A stretch of DNA of 64,000 bases from Azohydromonas caseinilytica (GTDB lineage Bacteria > Pseudomonadota > Gammaproteobacteria > Burkholderiales > Burkholderiaceae_C), in the NCBI RefSeq assembly GCF_012927045.1, contig NZ_JABBFW010000006.1, positions 1-64,000 of the forward strand, read 5' to 3'. The notes below the pieces were generated by a model. The model was not told the DNA's origin, made no database searches, and worked only from the letters and a program-made list of their open reading frames with translations. Made by a program: the position numbers and the translations under genes. This document shows positions 53,582 to 64,000 of this stretch, piece by piece. Numbering within the stretch: the first letter of the stretch is position 1; the number at the start of each line of letters is the position of its first letter.

Positions 53582-54298
53582 TCAGCTCGCCTTGCCGGTC
53601 TCGGACCATTGCGCCAGCCGGTAGCCGGCGCCGCGCACGGTTTCGATCAGCGCCGCGCAGTCCACCGTGCCCAGCGCCTCGCGCAGCCGCTTCACGTGCA
53701 CGTCCACCGTGCGTTCCTCGATGAAGACATGGTCGCCCCAGACGCGGTCGAGCAGTTGCGCGCGCGAGTGCACGCGCTGGGGATGCGCCATCAGGAAGTG
53801 CAACAGCTTGAACTCCGTGGGGCCCAGCTTGACTTCACGCGCCGTGCCGTCGATCTCGCGCGTGACGCGGCGTGAAGCCGGGTCCAGGCGCAGCCCCGCT
53901 GCTTCCAGCGGCGCCTCCAGCGCCTCGGGCGCACGGCGGCGCAGCACGGCACGCATGCGGGCCTGCAGTTCCTGCATCGAGAAAGGCTTGACCAGGTAGT
54001 CGTCCGCCCCGGCGTCCAGGCCGCCGACACGGTCGGCCTCTTCGGAGCGGGCGGTGAGCATGATGATGGGCAGCTCGCGCGTGCGTGGCTGGCTGCGCCA
54101 CTGGCGCGCCAGCGCCACGCCGGAGCGCCCGGGCAGCATCCAGTCCAGCAGCACCAAGTCCGGCAGCACGCGGTCCACCGCCGCGACGGCGCTTTCGGCG
54201 TCGCCCACCACTGTCACGGCATGGCCGGCATGGCGCAGGTTCATCGCGATGAGCTCGGCGATGGCCGGCTCGTCCTCCACCACCAGCACCTCACTCAC
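53582..54298 (-). CDS. phoB: Phosphate regulon response regulator PhoB
   Basis: 238-residue OmpR/PhoB-type activator that binds Pho boxes when phosphate is scarce. Receiver domain with Glu/Asp pair at 8-9, phospho-acceptor Asp52 (LVLLDWMLPG) and DDYLVKPFSMQEL; winged-helix domain with LGPTEFKLLHFLMAHPQRVHSR and VDVHVKRLREAL. It lies between phoU and phoR, and a Pho box is present before pstS. Confidence 0.97.
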   Translation of the reverse strand: MSEVLVVEDEPAIAELIAMNLRHAGHAVTVVGDAESAVAAVDRVLPDLVLLDWMLPGRSGVALARQWRSQPRTRELPIIMLTARSEEADRVGGLDAGADDYLVKPFSMQELQARMRAVLRRRAPEALEAPLEAAGLRLDPASRRVTREIDGTAREVKLGPTEFKLLHFLMAHPQRVHSRAQLLDRVWGDHVFIEERTVDVHVKRLREALGTVDCAALIETVRGAGYRLAQWSETGKAS

Positions 54299-54337
54299 GG
54301 CCGGCTCCTGAATCGCACGGCGGTCCTGGATTGGGGC

Positions 54338-55045
54338 TCAGCGCACTGCATTCTCGACCGCCTCCATCGAGGCATGACGCACGTCGGTGCCCTTGACGAC
54401 GTAGATGATGACCTCGGCTAGGTTCTTGGCATGGTCGCCCACGCGCTCGATGGCCTTGGCCACGAACACCAGGTCGATGCTGGCGGAGATGGTGCGCGGG
54501 TCTTCCATCATGTAGGTGATGAGCTTGCGCAGCAGGCCGTCGAACTCCTGGTCGATCTGGTCGTCCTGCTTGAGCACTTCCAGCGCGCGCGCCGTGTCCA
54601 GCCGCGCGAAGGCGTCCAGCGACTTGCGCAGGCTGGCCGTGGCCAGCTCCGCCTCGTAGGCCAGGTCCGCCACCGGCTGGCGCAGGCGCGTGGACACGCC
54701 GGCGTTGATCAGCTTGTCCACGGTGCGGGCGATGCGCGCGGCTTCATCGCCCACGCGCTCCAGGTTGGCGATGGTCTTGCTCACGGCGATGAGCAGGCGC
54801 AGGTCGCGCGCCGTGGGCTGGCGCCGGGCGATGACGCCGGAGAGGTCGCGGTCGATCTCCAGCTCCATGCGGTTGACCAGCTCCTCGCGGGCGATCACTT
54901 GCGCCGCCGTCTCGGAGCTGAAGTTGGACAGCGCCGCCATGGCCTGCGCGAGCTGCGATTCGACCAGCCCGCCCATCTCCAGCACGCGATTGGAAATGCC
55001 GCTGAGCTCGGCGTCGAACTGGGTGGAGAGGTGCTTGTCGGCCAT
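54338..55045 (-). CDS. phoU: Phosphate transport regulator PhoU
   Basis: 235-residue all-helical protein with two PhoU repeats that links the Pst transporter to PhoR and keeps the regulon off when phosphate is plentiful. Motifs: FDAELSGISNRVLEMGGLVE, VGDEAARIARTV in the first repeat and ERVGDHAKNLAEVIIY in the second, both metal-binding ExxD-type signatures. It follows pstB by 48 bases. Confidence 0.97.
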   Translation of the reverse strand: MADKHLSTQFDAELSGISNRVLEMGGLVESQLAQAMAALSNFSSETAAQVIAREELVNRMELEIDRDLSGVIARRQPTARDLRLLIAVSKTIANLERVGDEAARIARTVDKLINAGVSTRLRQPVADLAYEAELATASLRKSLDAFARLDTARALEVLKQDDQIDQEFDGLLRKLITYMMEDPRTISASIDLVFVAKAIERVGDHAKNLAEVIIYVVKGTDVRHASMEAVENAVR

Positions 55046-55093
55046 GGCAGTGTGTCCTTGCAGGTCGGTCGGTATGAGCTGGCGCGCAACGCG

Positions 55094-55900
<807 letters not shown>

Positions 55901-55914
55901 GTCGATGGCTTTTG

Positions 55915-56799
55915 TCAATGCTTTTGCCGCAGCAGCACGCGCGCGGCGATGTTGAGCGCGAGCACGCCCAGCGTGATGAGGAACACGCCCGCCCAGGCCA
56001 GCTGCTGCCAGTTCTCGTAGGGGCTCATGGCGAACTTGAAGATCGTCACCGGCAGGCTCGCCAGCGGCTGGCCGAGGTCGGCGTTCCAGAACTGGTTGGA
56101 CAGCGCCGTGAACAGCAGCGGCGCGGTCTCGCCCGAGACGCGCGCCAGCGCCAGCAGCACGCCGGTGGCCACGCCCGAGCGCGCGGCCTTGAGCGTGACG
56201 GCGCCGATGACCTTCCACTTGGGCGTGCCCAGCGCGTAGGCCGCCTCGCGCAGCGCATTGGGCACCAGCGAGAGCATGTTCTCGGTGGTGCGCACGACGA
56301 TGGGGATGACGATGAGCGTGAGCGCCAGCACGCCGGCCCAGCCGGAGAAGCCCCGCATCTGCGTCACGACCACCGAGTAGATGAACAGGCCGATGACGAT
56401 GGAGGGGGCGGACAGCAGGATGTCGTTGATGAAGCGCGTGCACGCGCCCAGCCAGCCCTTGCGGCCGTACTCGGCGAGGTAGACACCGGCCATCACGCCG
56501 ATGGGCGTGCCGATGAGCGTGGCCAGGCCCACCATCAAGAAGGAGCCGAAGATGGCATTGGCCAGGCCCCCGCCCTCGGACTGCGGCGCGGGCGTCATCC
56601 GCGTGAACACGTCCAGGGACAGCGCCGGCAGCCCCAGGCGCAGCGTCTCCCAGAGAATCCAGATCAGCCAGAACACGCCAAAGGCCATGGCGGCCAGCGC
56701 CAGCGCCAGCGCGATGGCATTGGTGCGCTTGCGGGCGCGGTGGCGCGCCAGGCGCCTGTCGTCCAGAGCCTTGTCCGCAGGGCTCGTCAGGGTGTTCAT
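55915..56799 (-). CDS. pstA: Phosphate ABC transporter permease PstA
   Basis: 294-residue inner-membrane permease with six membrane segments. The family's cytosolic coupling loop is [25 protein letters not shown] in pieces, and [12 protein letters not shown] is typical of PstA. It shares four bases with the pstC end (ATGA), so the two permease subunits are translationally coupled. Confidence 0.97.
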   Translation of the reverse strand: MNTLTSPADKALDDRRLARHRARKRTNAIALALALAAMAFGVFWLIWILWETLRLGLPALSLDVFTRMTPAPQSEGGGLANAIFGSFLMVGLATLIGTPIGVMAGVYLAEYGRKGWLGACTRFINDILLSAPSIVIGLFIYSVVVTQMRGFSGWAGVLALTLIVIPIVVRTTENMLSLVPNALREAAYALGTPKWKVIGAVTLKAARSGVATGVLLALARVSGETAPLLFTALSNQFWNADLGQPLASLPVTIFKFAMSPYENWQQLAWAGVFLITLGVLALNIAARVLLRQKH

Positions 56800-57821
56800 G
56801 CGCGCGCTCCTTCGCTCTTCTTCAGCCGCGTCAACAGCAGCCGCGACAGCACCAGCACCACGAAGGTGATGAAGAACAGCACCAGCCCCAGGTAGATCAG
56901 CGAGGCCTGGTGCAGGCCCTCGCCGGCCTCGGCGAACTCGTTGGCCAGCGCGCTGGTGATGCTGTTGGCCGGCTCGAACAGCGACAGCGAGCCGAGCTGG
57001 TTCATGTTGCCGATCACGAAGGTCACGGCCATGGTCTCGCCGATGGCGCGGCCCAGCCCCAGCATGATCCCGCCCACCACGCCGGTCTTGGTGTAGGGCA
57101 GCACCACCTTGGACACCACCTCCCAGGTCGTGGCGCCCAGCCCGTAGGCGGACTCCTTGAGCAGCGGCGGCGTCACTTCGAACACGTCCCGCATCACCGA
57201 GGCGATGAAGGGAATGATCATGATGGCCAGGATGATCCCGGCCGACAGCAGCCCCAGGCCCACGGGCGGGCCCTCGAAGAGCTGCCCCAGCCCCGGCACC
57301 TCGCCGAAGACTGATTGCAGCGGCTGCTGCACGTAGGTGGCCAGCAGCGGGCCGAACACCAGCAGGCCCCACATGCCGTAGACGATGGAGGGCACCGCGG
57401 CGAGCAGTTCCACGGCGATGCCCAGCGGGCGCTTGAGCCAGCCGGGCGCCAGCTCGGTGAGGAACACCGCGATGCCGAAGCTCACGGGCACGGCGATGAG
57501 CAGCGCGATGAGCGAGCTCGCCAGCGTCCCCCAGATCATCACCAGGCCGCCGAAGCGCTCCTGTACCGGGTCCCACTCGCTGTTCCACAGGAAGCCCAGT
57601 CCATAGGCCTCGATGGCCGGGCGGGCGCCGATGAGCAGCGAGACGATGATGCCGATGAGCAGCGTCAGCACCAGTGCCGCGGCGGCATGCGCGGCGGCCG
57701 AGAACAGGCGGTCGGGCCAGGGCGAGAAGCGACGCACAGCAGGCGGCCGGGCCGCGGGCTCCAAAGAATCCATGGTGTCGGCGCTGTCCAGACGCGAGGA
57801 CGCCGGCAAGGTAGCGGTCAT
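56796..57821 (-). CDS. pstC: Phosphate ABC transporter permease PstC
   Basis: 341-residue permease partner of PstA. After a 30-residue hydrophilic N-terminus come six membrane helices; the coupling loop is [22 protein letters not shown] and the PstC signature [16 protein letters not shown] follows. An RNA hairpin separates it from pstS. Confidence 0.97.
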   Translation of the reverse strand: MTATLPASSRLDSADTMDSLEPAARPPAVRRFSPWPDRLFSAAAHAAAALVLTLLIGIIVSLLIGARPAIEAYGLGFLWNSEWDPVQERFGGLVMIWGTLASSLIALLIAVPVSFGIAVFLTELAPGWLKRPLGIAVELLAAVPSIVYGMWGLLVFGPLLATYVQQPLQSVFGEVPGLGQLFEGPPVGLGLLSAGIILAIMIIPFIASVMRDVFEVTPPLLKESAYGLGATTWEVVSKVVLPYTKTGVVGGIMLGLGRAIGETMAVTFVIGNMNQLGSLSLFEPANSITSALANEFAEAGEGLHQASLIYLGLVLFFITFVVLVLSRLLLTRLKKSEGARA

Positions 57822-57838
57822 GTGTCGGGGCTCACAGC

Positions 57839-57866
57839 ACTGAGGCGGCCGGTGTGGCCGCCTTCA
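57839..57866 (-). promoter_or_regulatory. Stem-loop between pstS and pstC
   Basis: On the minus strand CTGAAGGCGGCC and GGCCGCCTCAG form an 11-12-bp stem around a short loop, without a T-run. Hairpins here in other pst operons protect the pstS message and lower expression of the permease genes, giving excess binding protein. Confidence 0.6.
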
Positions 57867-57941
57867 GTAGACAGAAAATGGAAATCGCGCCAATGGGGCA
57901 ATGTCAGCAAGTGCAGCGCCATGGCAGGCCACGGTTTCCGC

Positions 57942-58976
57942 TTACTTGGCAGCCAGTGCCTTGCCGTCGCTGCCCTTGATGCCGGCCCACTGCTTGCGCA
58001 CCAGCGCCTTGAGGGGCTCGGGCAGCGCCACGTACTCCAGCTCGGTGGCCATGGCGTCGCCGCTGCTGTAGGCCCAGTCGAAGAACTTCAGCGCCGCCGC
58101 GGCCGAGGCGGCCTTCTCCGGCGTCTTGTGCATGAGGATGTAGGTCGCGCCGGTCAGCGGCCAGGCATCCTTGCCCGGCTGGTCGGTGAGCACCTGGAAG
58201 AAGCTCTTGTTCCAGTCGGCACTGGCGGCAGCAGCCTTGAAGTTGGCGTCGTCCGGGGCCACGAAGCTGCCGGCCTGGTTCTTCAGCAGCGCGTACGTCA
58301 TCTTGTTCTGCTTGACGTAGGCGTACTCGACGTAGCCGATGGCGCCGGGCAGGCGCTGCACGAAGGCGGCCACGCCCTCGTTGCCCTTGCCGCCCGCGCC
58401 CGTGGGCCAGTTCACCGCCGTGCCCTCGCCCACCTTGGACTTCCACTCGGCGTTGGCCTTGGAGAGGTAGTTGGTGAACAGGAAGCTCGTGCCCGAGCCG
58501 TCGGCGCGGCGCACCACGGCGATGGCCGCATCGGGCAATGCCAAGCCGGGATTCAATGCGGTGATCGCAGCATCGTTCCAGCGCTTGATCTTGCCCAGGT
58601 AGATATCACCCAGCACCTGGCCGGTGAGTTTCAACTGCCCGGGCTGCAGACCCTTGACGTTGACCACCGGCACCACGCCGCCGATGACGGTGGGGAACTG
58701 CAGCAGACCGTCCTTGGCCAGTTCCTCGTCCTTGAGCGGCATGTCGGTGGCGCCGAAGTCCACCGTCTTGGCCTTGACTTGCTTGATACCGGCGCCCGAG
58801 CCCACCGACTGGTAGTTCACACGTACGCCAGTGCCCTTGTTGTAGGCATCGGCCCACTTGGCGTAAATGGGTGCCGGAAACGTGGCCCCTGCACCCGTCA
58901 CATCCTGAGCGGCGGCGGTGCCGACGGCGGCGGTGAGCAGGGTGCCGAGCAGCAGCGGCAAGGAGTGGCGCGACAT
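57942..58976 (-). CDS. pstS: Periplasmic phosphate-binding protein PstS
   Basis: 344 residues with a signal peptide ([19 protein letters not shown]). The mature protein begins with [20 protein letters not shown] and contains [17 protein letters not shown] and [16 protein letters not shown], the loops that hold phosphate. First gene of the pst-pho unit; the Pho box lies 51 bases upstream. Confidence 0.97.
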   Translation of the reverse strand: MSRHSLPLLLGTLLTAAVGTAAAQDVTGAGATFPAPIYAKWADAYNKGTGVRVNYQSVGSGAGIKQVKAKTVDFGATDMPLKDEELAKDGLLQFPTVIGGVVPVVNVKGLQPGQLKLTGQVLGDIYLGKIKRWNDAAITALNPGLALPDAAIAVVRRADGSGTSFLFTNYLSKANAEWKSKVGEGTAVNWPTGAGGKGNEGVAAFVQRLPGAIGYVEYAYVKQNKMTYALLKNQAGSFVAPDDANFKAAAASADWNKSFFQVLTDQPGKDAWPLTGATYILMHKTPEKAASAAAALKFFDWAYSSGDAMATELEYVALPEPLKALVRKQWAGIKGSDGKALAAK

Positions 58977-59010
58977 CGCGGGTCCTCAAGGCAGTTGAGC
59001 GATGAGCGCG

Positions 59011-59044
59011 ACTGTAGGCAGCCTGTGTGACATCTCTATGACAG
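59011..59044 (-). promoter_or_regulatory. Pho box and -10 of the pst operon
   Basis: Minus strand: CTGTCAT-AGAG-ATGTCAC (59027-59044) is two 7-base repeats four bases apart, close to the PhoB consensus. A TACAGT -10 box (59011-59016) follows after ten bases, the normal geometry of a PhoB-activated promoter that lacks a -35. Confidence 0.85.
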
Positions 59045-59178
59045 TGACGCCGTAACCATGAATGCACTGTCACATCCCGGTCTCATAGAAACGCCCTGAC
59101 GCCGGCGCCAAGGCCATGGCGGCAACGTCACGCGCACGTCATCGAGGCAGCACATGCCAGTGCACTGTTCAAGCGAAC

Positions 59179-59204
59179 AAAAAAAGAGGCGGACATGCCG
59201 CCTC
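59179..59204 (-). terminator. Rho-independent terminator of the ftsH-folP-glmM unit
   Basis: Minus-strand stem GAGGCGG / CCGCCTC with a 5-base loop, followed by seven T, 30 bases past the glmM stop codon. Confidence 0.9.
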
Positions 59205-59233
59205 TCGTCGGGACCGATAGGTTCCAGATACCG

Positions 59234-60565
59234 TCAGGCGCGTGCGGCTTCGGCAAGCCGTTCGGCACAGGCGCGCCCCTGTTCACCATCCCGGGCCTCG
59301 ACCATCACGCGCAGCACGGGCTCGGTGCCCGAAGCCCGGATCAGCACGCGGCCTGCTTCGCCCAGCGCACGCTCGACGTCCGCCTGCACTTCGGCCAGCT
59401 TCGTGTTGCGCTTCCAATCCGCGCCTTCGGCCAGGCACACGTTGAGCAGCGTTTGCGGGAACAGGGACACGCCCTCCAGCAAAGAGGCCAGCGAGCGGCC
59501 ATGGCGGCACACGGCCTGCAGGATCTGCAACGCGCTGACGATGCCGTCGCCCGTGGTGTGGCGATCCAGGGCAATCAAATGGCCGGAGCCTTCGCCACCG
59601 AGTTGCCAACCGCGCGCCGAAAGCTCTTCCAATACATAGCGGTCGCCGACCTTGGCACGCACCAGCGGCACATCCAGGCGACGCAAGGCCAATTCCACAC
59701 CCATGTTGGTCATGAGAGTGCCCACCGCGCCGGGCACGCCCTGCCCTTGCGCCAAGCGGTCGGCCACCATGACATAGAGCAGCTCGTCGCCGTTGTAGAG
59801 CCGGCCGGCGGCATCCACCATCTGCAACCGATCAGCGTCGCCGTCGAGGGCAATGCCGTAGTCCGCACCATGCTCGCGCACGGCCTGCACCAGGGCCTGG
59901 GGCGCGGTCGCGCCCACGCCAGCGTTGATGTTGAGGCCGTCCGGACTTGCACCGATGGTCACGACTTCGGCGCCCAGCTCATGGAACACCGCCGGAGCCA
60001 CTTGGTAAGCCGCGCCATGCGCGGCATCCACCACCAGCTTCATGCCCTTGAACGAAAGCTCGTTGCTGACGGTGCTCTTGCAGAACTCGATGTAGCGCCC
60101 GCCCGCATCCTGCAGCCGGCGTGCCTTGCCCAAACCCGTGGAATCCACCCAGCTCGGCGACTCCAGCAGCGCCGCCTCGACTGCCAATTCCCAGGCATCG
60201 GGCAGCTTCTGGCCATGAGCCGAGAAAAACTTCACGCCGTTGTCGTTGAAAGGGTTGTGCGAGGCACTGATGACCACGCCCAGGTCCAGGCGCAATGCAC
60301 GTGTGAGGTAGGCCACACCGGGCGTGGGCAGCGGCCCGCTGAGCAGGACGTCCACACCGGCCGAAGCAAAGCCGGCCTCCAGCGCGGACTCGATCATGTA
60401 GCCGGAGATGCGCGTGTCCTTGCCGATCAGTACCGTGGGGCGCTTCGCCCCGGTGCGCAGCACACGCCCGACGGCATGTCCAAGCCGCAGCATGAAATCC
60501 GGCGTGATCGGCGATTGGCCAACGGTCCCCCGGATACCGTCCGTGCCGAAGTAATTCCTGCTCAT
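59234..60565 (-). CDS. glmM: Phosphoglucosamine mutase GlmM
   Basis: Converts glucosamine-6-phosphate to glucosamine-1-phosphate for peptidoglycan and LPS. 443 residues: N-terminal [12 protein letters not shown], the phosphoserine loop [14 protein letters not shown] (Ser102), metal loop [14 protein letters not shown], sugar-binding GEGSGHLI, and the phosphate loop [12 protein letters not shown]. The ATG at MSRNYFG has ribosome site AGGAAAGAGG; the 12 extra codons upstream are not needed. It follows folP by 75 bases. Confidence 0.97.
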   Translation of the reverse strand: MSRNYFGTDGIRGTVGQSPITPDFMLRLGHAVGRVLRTGAKRPTVLIGKDTRISGYMIESALEAGFASAGVDVLLSGPLPTPGVAYLTRALRLDLGVVISASHNPFNDNGVKFFSAHGQKLPDAWELAVEAALLESPSWVDSTGLGKARRLQDAGGRYIEFCKSTVSNELSFKGMKLVVDAAHGAAYQVAPAVFHELGAEVVTIGASPDGLNINAGVGATAPQALVQAVREHGADYGIALDGDADRLQMVDAAGRLYNGDELLYVMVADRLAQGQGVPGAVGTLMTNMGVELALRRLDVPLVRAKVGDRYVLEELSARGWQLGGEGSGHLIALDRHTTGDGIVSALQILQAVCRHGRSLASLLEGVSLFPQTLLNVCLAEGADWKRNTKLAEVQADVERALGEAGRVLIRASGTEPVLRVMVEARDGEQGRACAERLAEAARA

Positions 60566-60640
60566 CCTCTTTCCTCGTTGTGCTTGTGCGTCAGCGTCCA
60601 CGGCCCTTTCCAGGGCAACTTGGCATTGTCGTTCACCAGT

Positions 60641-61489
60641 TCAGTGAGCCGAGTTGCTCCCGGCCAAGCCGGCTGCCTGCCAGACCCGCATCGCATCCAC
60701 GGTCGCGGCCACATCGTGAACTCGTACCACGCGTGCGCCCTGCGTCACGGCGGCCAGGACTGCGGCCACGCTGGGCACCAAGCGCTGGTCCACGGGTCGG
60801 CCAGTGACCGTGCCAAGGCAAGACTTGCGAGACAAACCTACCAGCAGCGGCCGACCCAGTACCAGCAGTTCGCGCTGACGCTGCAGCAGCTCCAGGTTAT
60901 GCGCGACGGTCTTGCCGAAGCCGTACCCTGGGTCCAGGACCACGCGCTCGTCGGCCACGCCGTGCGCGCGCAGCGCCGTCAACCGCTCGGCCAGGAACGC
61001 ACCGACTTCCGCTGCCACGTCGCCATAGACCGGCGCCACCTGCATCGTGGCCGGCTCGCCCTGCATGTGCATCACGCATACGCCAGCGCCCACGCCGCTC
61101 GCCAGCAGCGCTTCCAGTGCGCCGGGCCGCTGCAGCGAGCGCACGTCGTTGATGATGTCCACGCCTAGGTCCAGCGCGGTACGGATCACCAACGGACTGC
61201 TGGTGTCCACCGACACCGGCACGCCCAGCTTCACCGCGTGACGCAGCACCGGTTCGACGCGAGCCAGCTCTTCTGCCTCAGTTGGCGTGCTGGAACCCGG
61301 CCGGGTCGATTCGCCGCCGATGTCCAAGATATCAGCGCCCTCCGCCAACAGTTGCTCGCAATGCGCCAGCGCCGACATCGCATCGGCATGCTGACCACCG
61401 TCCGAGAACGAATCCGGAGTGACATTGACGATACCCATCACCTGCGGGCGCGAGAGATCGATGCGAAAGCGTGTGGTGGACCAGTACAT
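60641..61489 (-). CDS. folP: Dihydropteroate synthase
   Basis: Joins p-aminobenzoate to dihydropterin pyrophosphate in folate synthesis; target of sulfonamides. 282 residues with both family signatures: MGIVNVTPDSFSDGG (18-32) and ADILDIGGESTRPGS, plus DPGYGFGKTVAHNLELL and the late VHDVAATVDAMRV. It sits between ftsH and glmM as in E. coli. Confidence 0.97.
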   Translation of the reverse strand: MYWSTTRFRIDLSRPQVMGIVNVTPDSFSDGGQHADAMSALAHCEQLLAEGADILDIGGESTRPGSSTPTEAEELARVEPVLRHAVKLGVPVSVDTSSPLVIRTALDLGVDIINDVRSLQRPGALEALLASGVGAGVCVMHMQGEPATMQVAPVYGDVAAEVGAFLAERLTALRAHGVADERVVLDPGYGFGKTVAHNLELLQRQRELLVLGRPLLVGLSRKSCLGTVTGRPVDQRLVPSVAAVLAAVTQGARVVRVHDVAATVDAMRVWQAAGLAGSNSAH

Positions 61490-61500
61490 GGGCAGATGAA

Positions 61501-61530
61501 AGAAAACACGGGGCCCCGAAGGGCCCCGTG
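61501..61530 (-). terminator. Terminator-like hairpin between ftsH and folP
   Basis: Minus strand: CACGGGGCCC, TTCG loop, GGGCCCCGTG, then TTTTCTTTC. The 10-bp stem with the extra-stable UUCG loop lies right after ftsH and 12 bases before folP, so it may attenuate read-through into folP-glmM. Confidence 0.75.
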
Positions 61531-61549
61531 CGGGTTCAGCAAAACGAGG

Positions 61550-63460
<1,911 letters not shown>

Positions 63461-63621
63461 CGCGGCTCCTTCTAGCAAACCAGGCACAGCCACGCCCGCG
63501 AGGCGCGACTGTGCGGAATTGGGGGCAATTTTAGTTCAGTCAAGGGTTCGGCAATTTTTGCTTTGTCCCGGGACAGCACAGGTGTTTTCGCCTGCCTGCT
63601 GCCGCCTACGGACACTGAACA

Positions 63622-64000
63622 TCATGACCTTTTCAGACCAATGCCAACGAGGAAAGTTTCCGCCGAGCGATCGCGCGACGCCTTGGGCTTGATCGGCTTG
63701 ACCGTGCGGAAATGCCGTTTGAACAATTCCACCAGCTGGCTGTAGCCACTGCCGTGAAAAACCTTGCATACCAGTGCGCCAGACGGCTTGAGGTGCCCCT
63801 CGCAGAACTCCACGGCCAGCTCGACCAGATCGGCAATGCGCGCGGCATCGGCACTTTCGATGCCAGACAGGTTGGGCGCCATGTCGGACACCACCAGATC
63901 GGCCTGTTGTCCCTGCAGTGCCTCGTGCAACTGCGCCAGCACCGTGTCCTCACGGAAATCGCCCTGGATGAAATGCACACCCTCAACCGGCTCAAACGGC
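63622..64000 (-). CDS. rlmE: 23S rRNA (uridine-2'-O) methyltransferase RlmE, C-terminal part
   Basis: Methylates U2552 of 23S rRNA. The gene runs off the right edge; about 125 residues are visible. They hold the RrmJ core: [36 protein letters not shown] in pieces with the catalytic Asp in [16 protein letters not shown] with catalytic Lys, and [17 protein letters not shown]-like [19 protein letters not shown] with catalytic Glu. ftsH follows after a 161-base gap that shows no clear promoter. Confidence 0.95.
   Translation of the reverse strand, partial: PFEPVEGVHFIQGDFREDTVLAQLHEALQGQQADLVVSDMAPNLSGIESADAARIADLVELAVEFCEGHLKPSGALVCKVFHGSGYSQLVELFKRHFRTVKPIKPKASRDRSAETFLVGIGLKRS

Overview
The window looks like a stretch of chromosome from a high-GC betaproteobacterium, most likely family Comamonadaceae (Acidovorax / Alicycliphilus / Diaphorobacter-like). 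This rests on protein style and gene order (aminotransferase-hom-thrC-moeA, ffs-trxA-rho-rpmE, rlmE-ftsH-folP-glmM, pst-pho) and not on any database search. Most of it is core housekeeping DNA. I see no phage, insertion sequence, CRISPR array or tRNA gene.

Layout. 0-6.7 kb (minus strand): clpB behind a good sigma-32 promoter, an acyl-CoA-dehydrogenase-like flavoprotein with its own flavin reductase, a SAM methyltransferase, the fluoride channel crcB, and moaE. 6.7-11 kb: two tandem paralogous membrane pseudokinases that separate moaE from moaD. 11.2-17.4 kb (minus): moaD, moeA, mobB, thrC, hom and an alanine-type aminotransferase. 17.4-25 kb (plus): Mth938-like protein, bcp, PIN-PhoH, a Cache histidine kinase and NarL-type regulator, cstA and its small partner ybdD. 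25.1-28.1 kb (minus): prpE and acuI. 28.3-32.4 kb (plus): a secreted NlpC/P60 hydrolase and a second molybdenum-cofactor block (moaA, a small membrane protein, mobA, a second moeA), flanked by paired hairpin repeats. 32.9-36.7 kb: rnhA and a methyltransferase (minus), gloB and mltD (plus).

36.9-43 kb is the clearest accessory locus. A 1,904-residue SdrD-B repeat protein carries an N-terminal region that resembles a Gram-positive thioester adhesin domain, with the protein's only cysteine in the thioester position. Immediately upstream is a 65-residue protein that is little more than a signal peptide plus a PEP-CTERM sorting tail.

43.3-50.5 kb: recR-ybaB-dnaX (minus), a divergent PurM-like protein, 4.5S RNA, trxA, rho and the type B L31 gene. 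50.6-59 kb: a polytopic membrane protein, then the complete phosphate regulon pstSCAB-phoU-phoB-phoR on the minus strand behind a textbook Pho box. 59.2-64 kb (minus): rlmE (cut by the window end), ftsH, folP and glmM.

Three wider patterns stand out. Many genes have a -10-like hexamer only 6-9 bases before the start codon, which suggests common leaderless transcription. Intergenic paired hairpins keep a constant loop while their stems covary. Molybdenum-cofactor genes are spread over two blocks with two different MoeA proteins.
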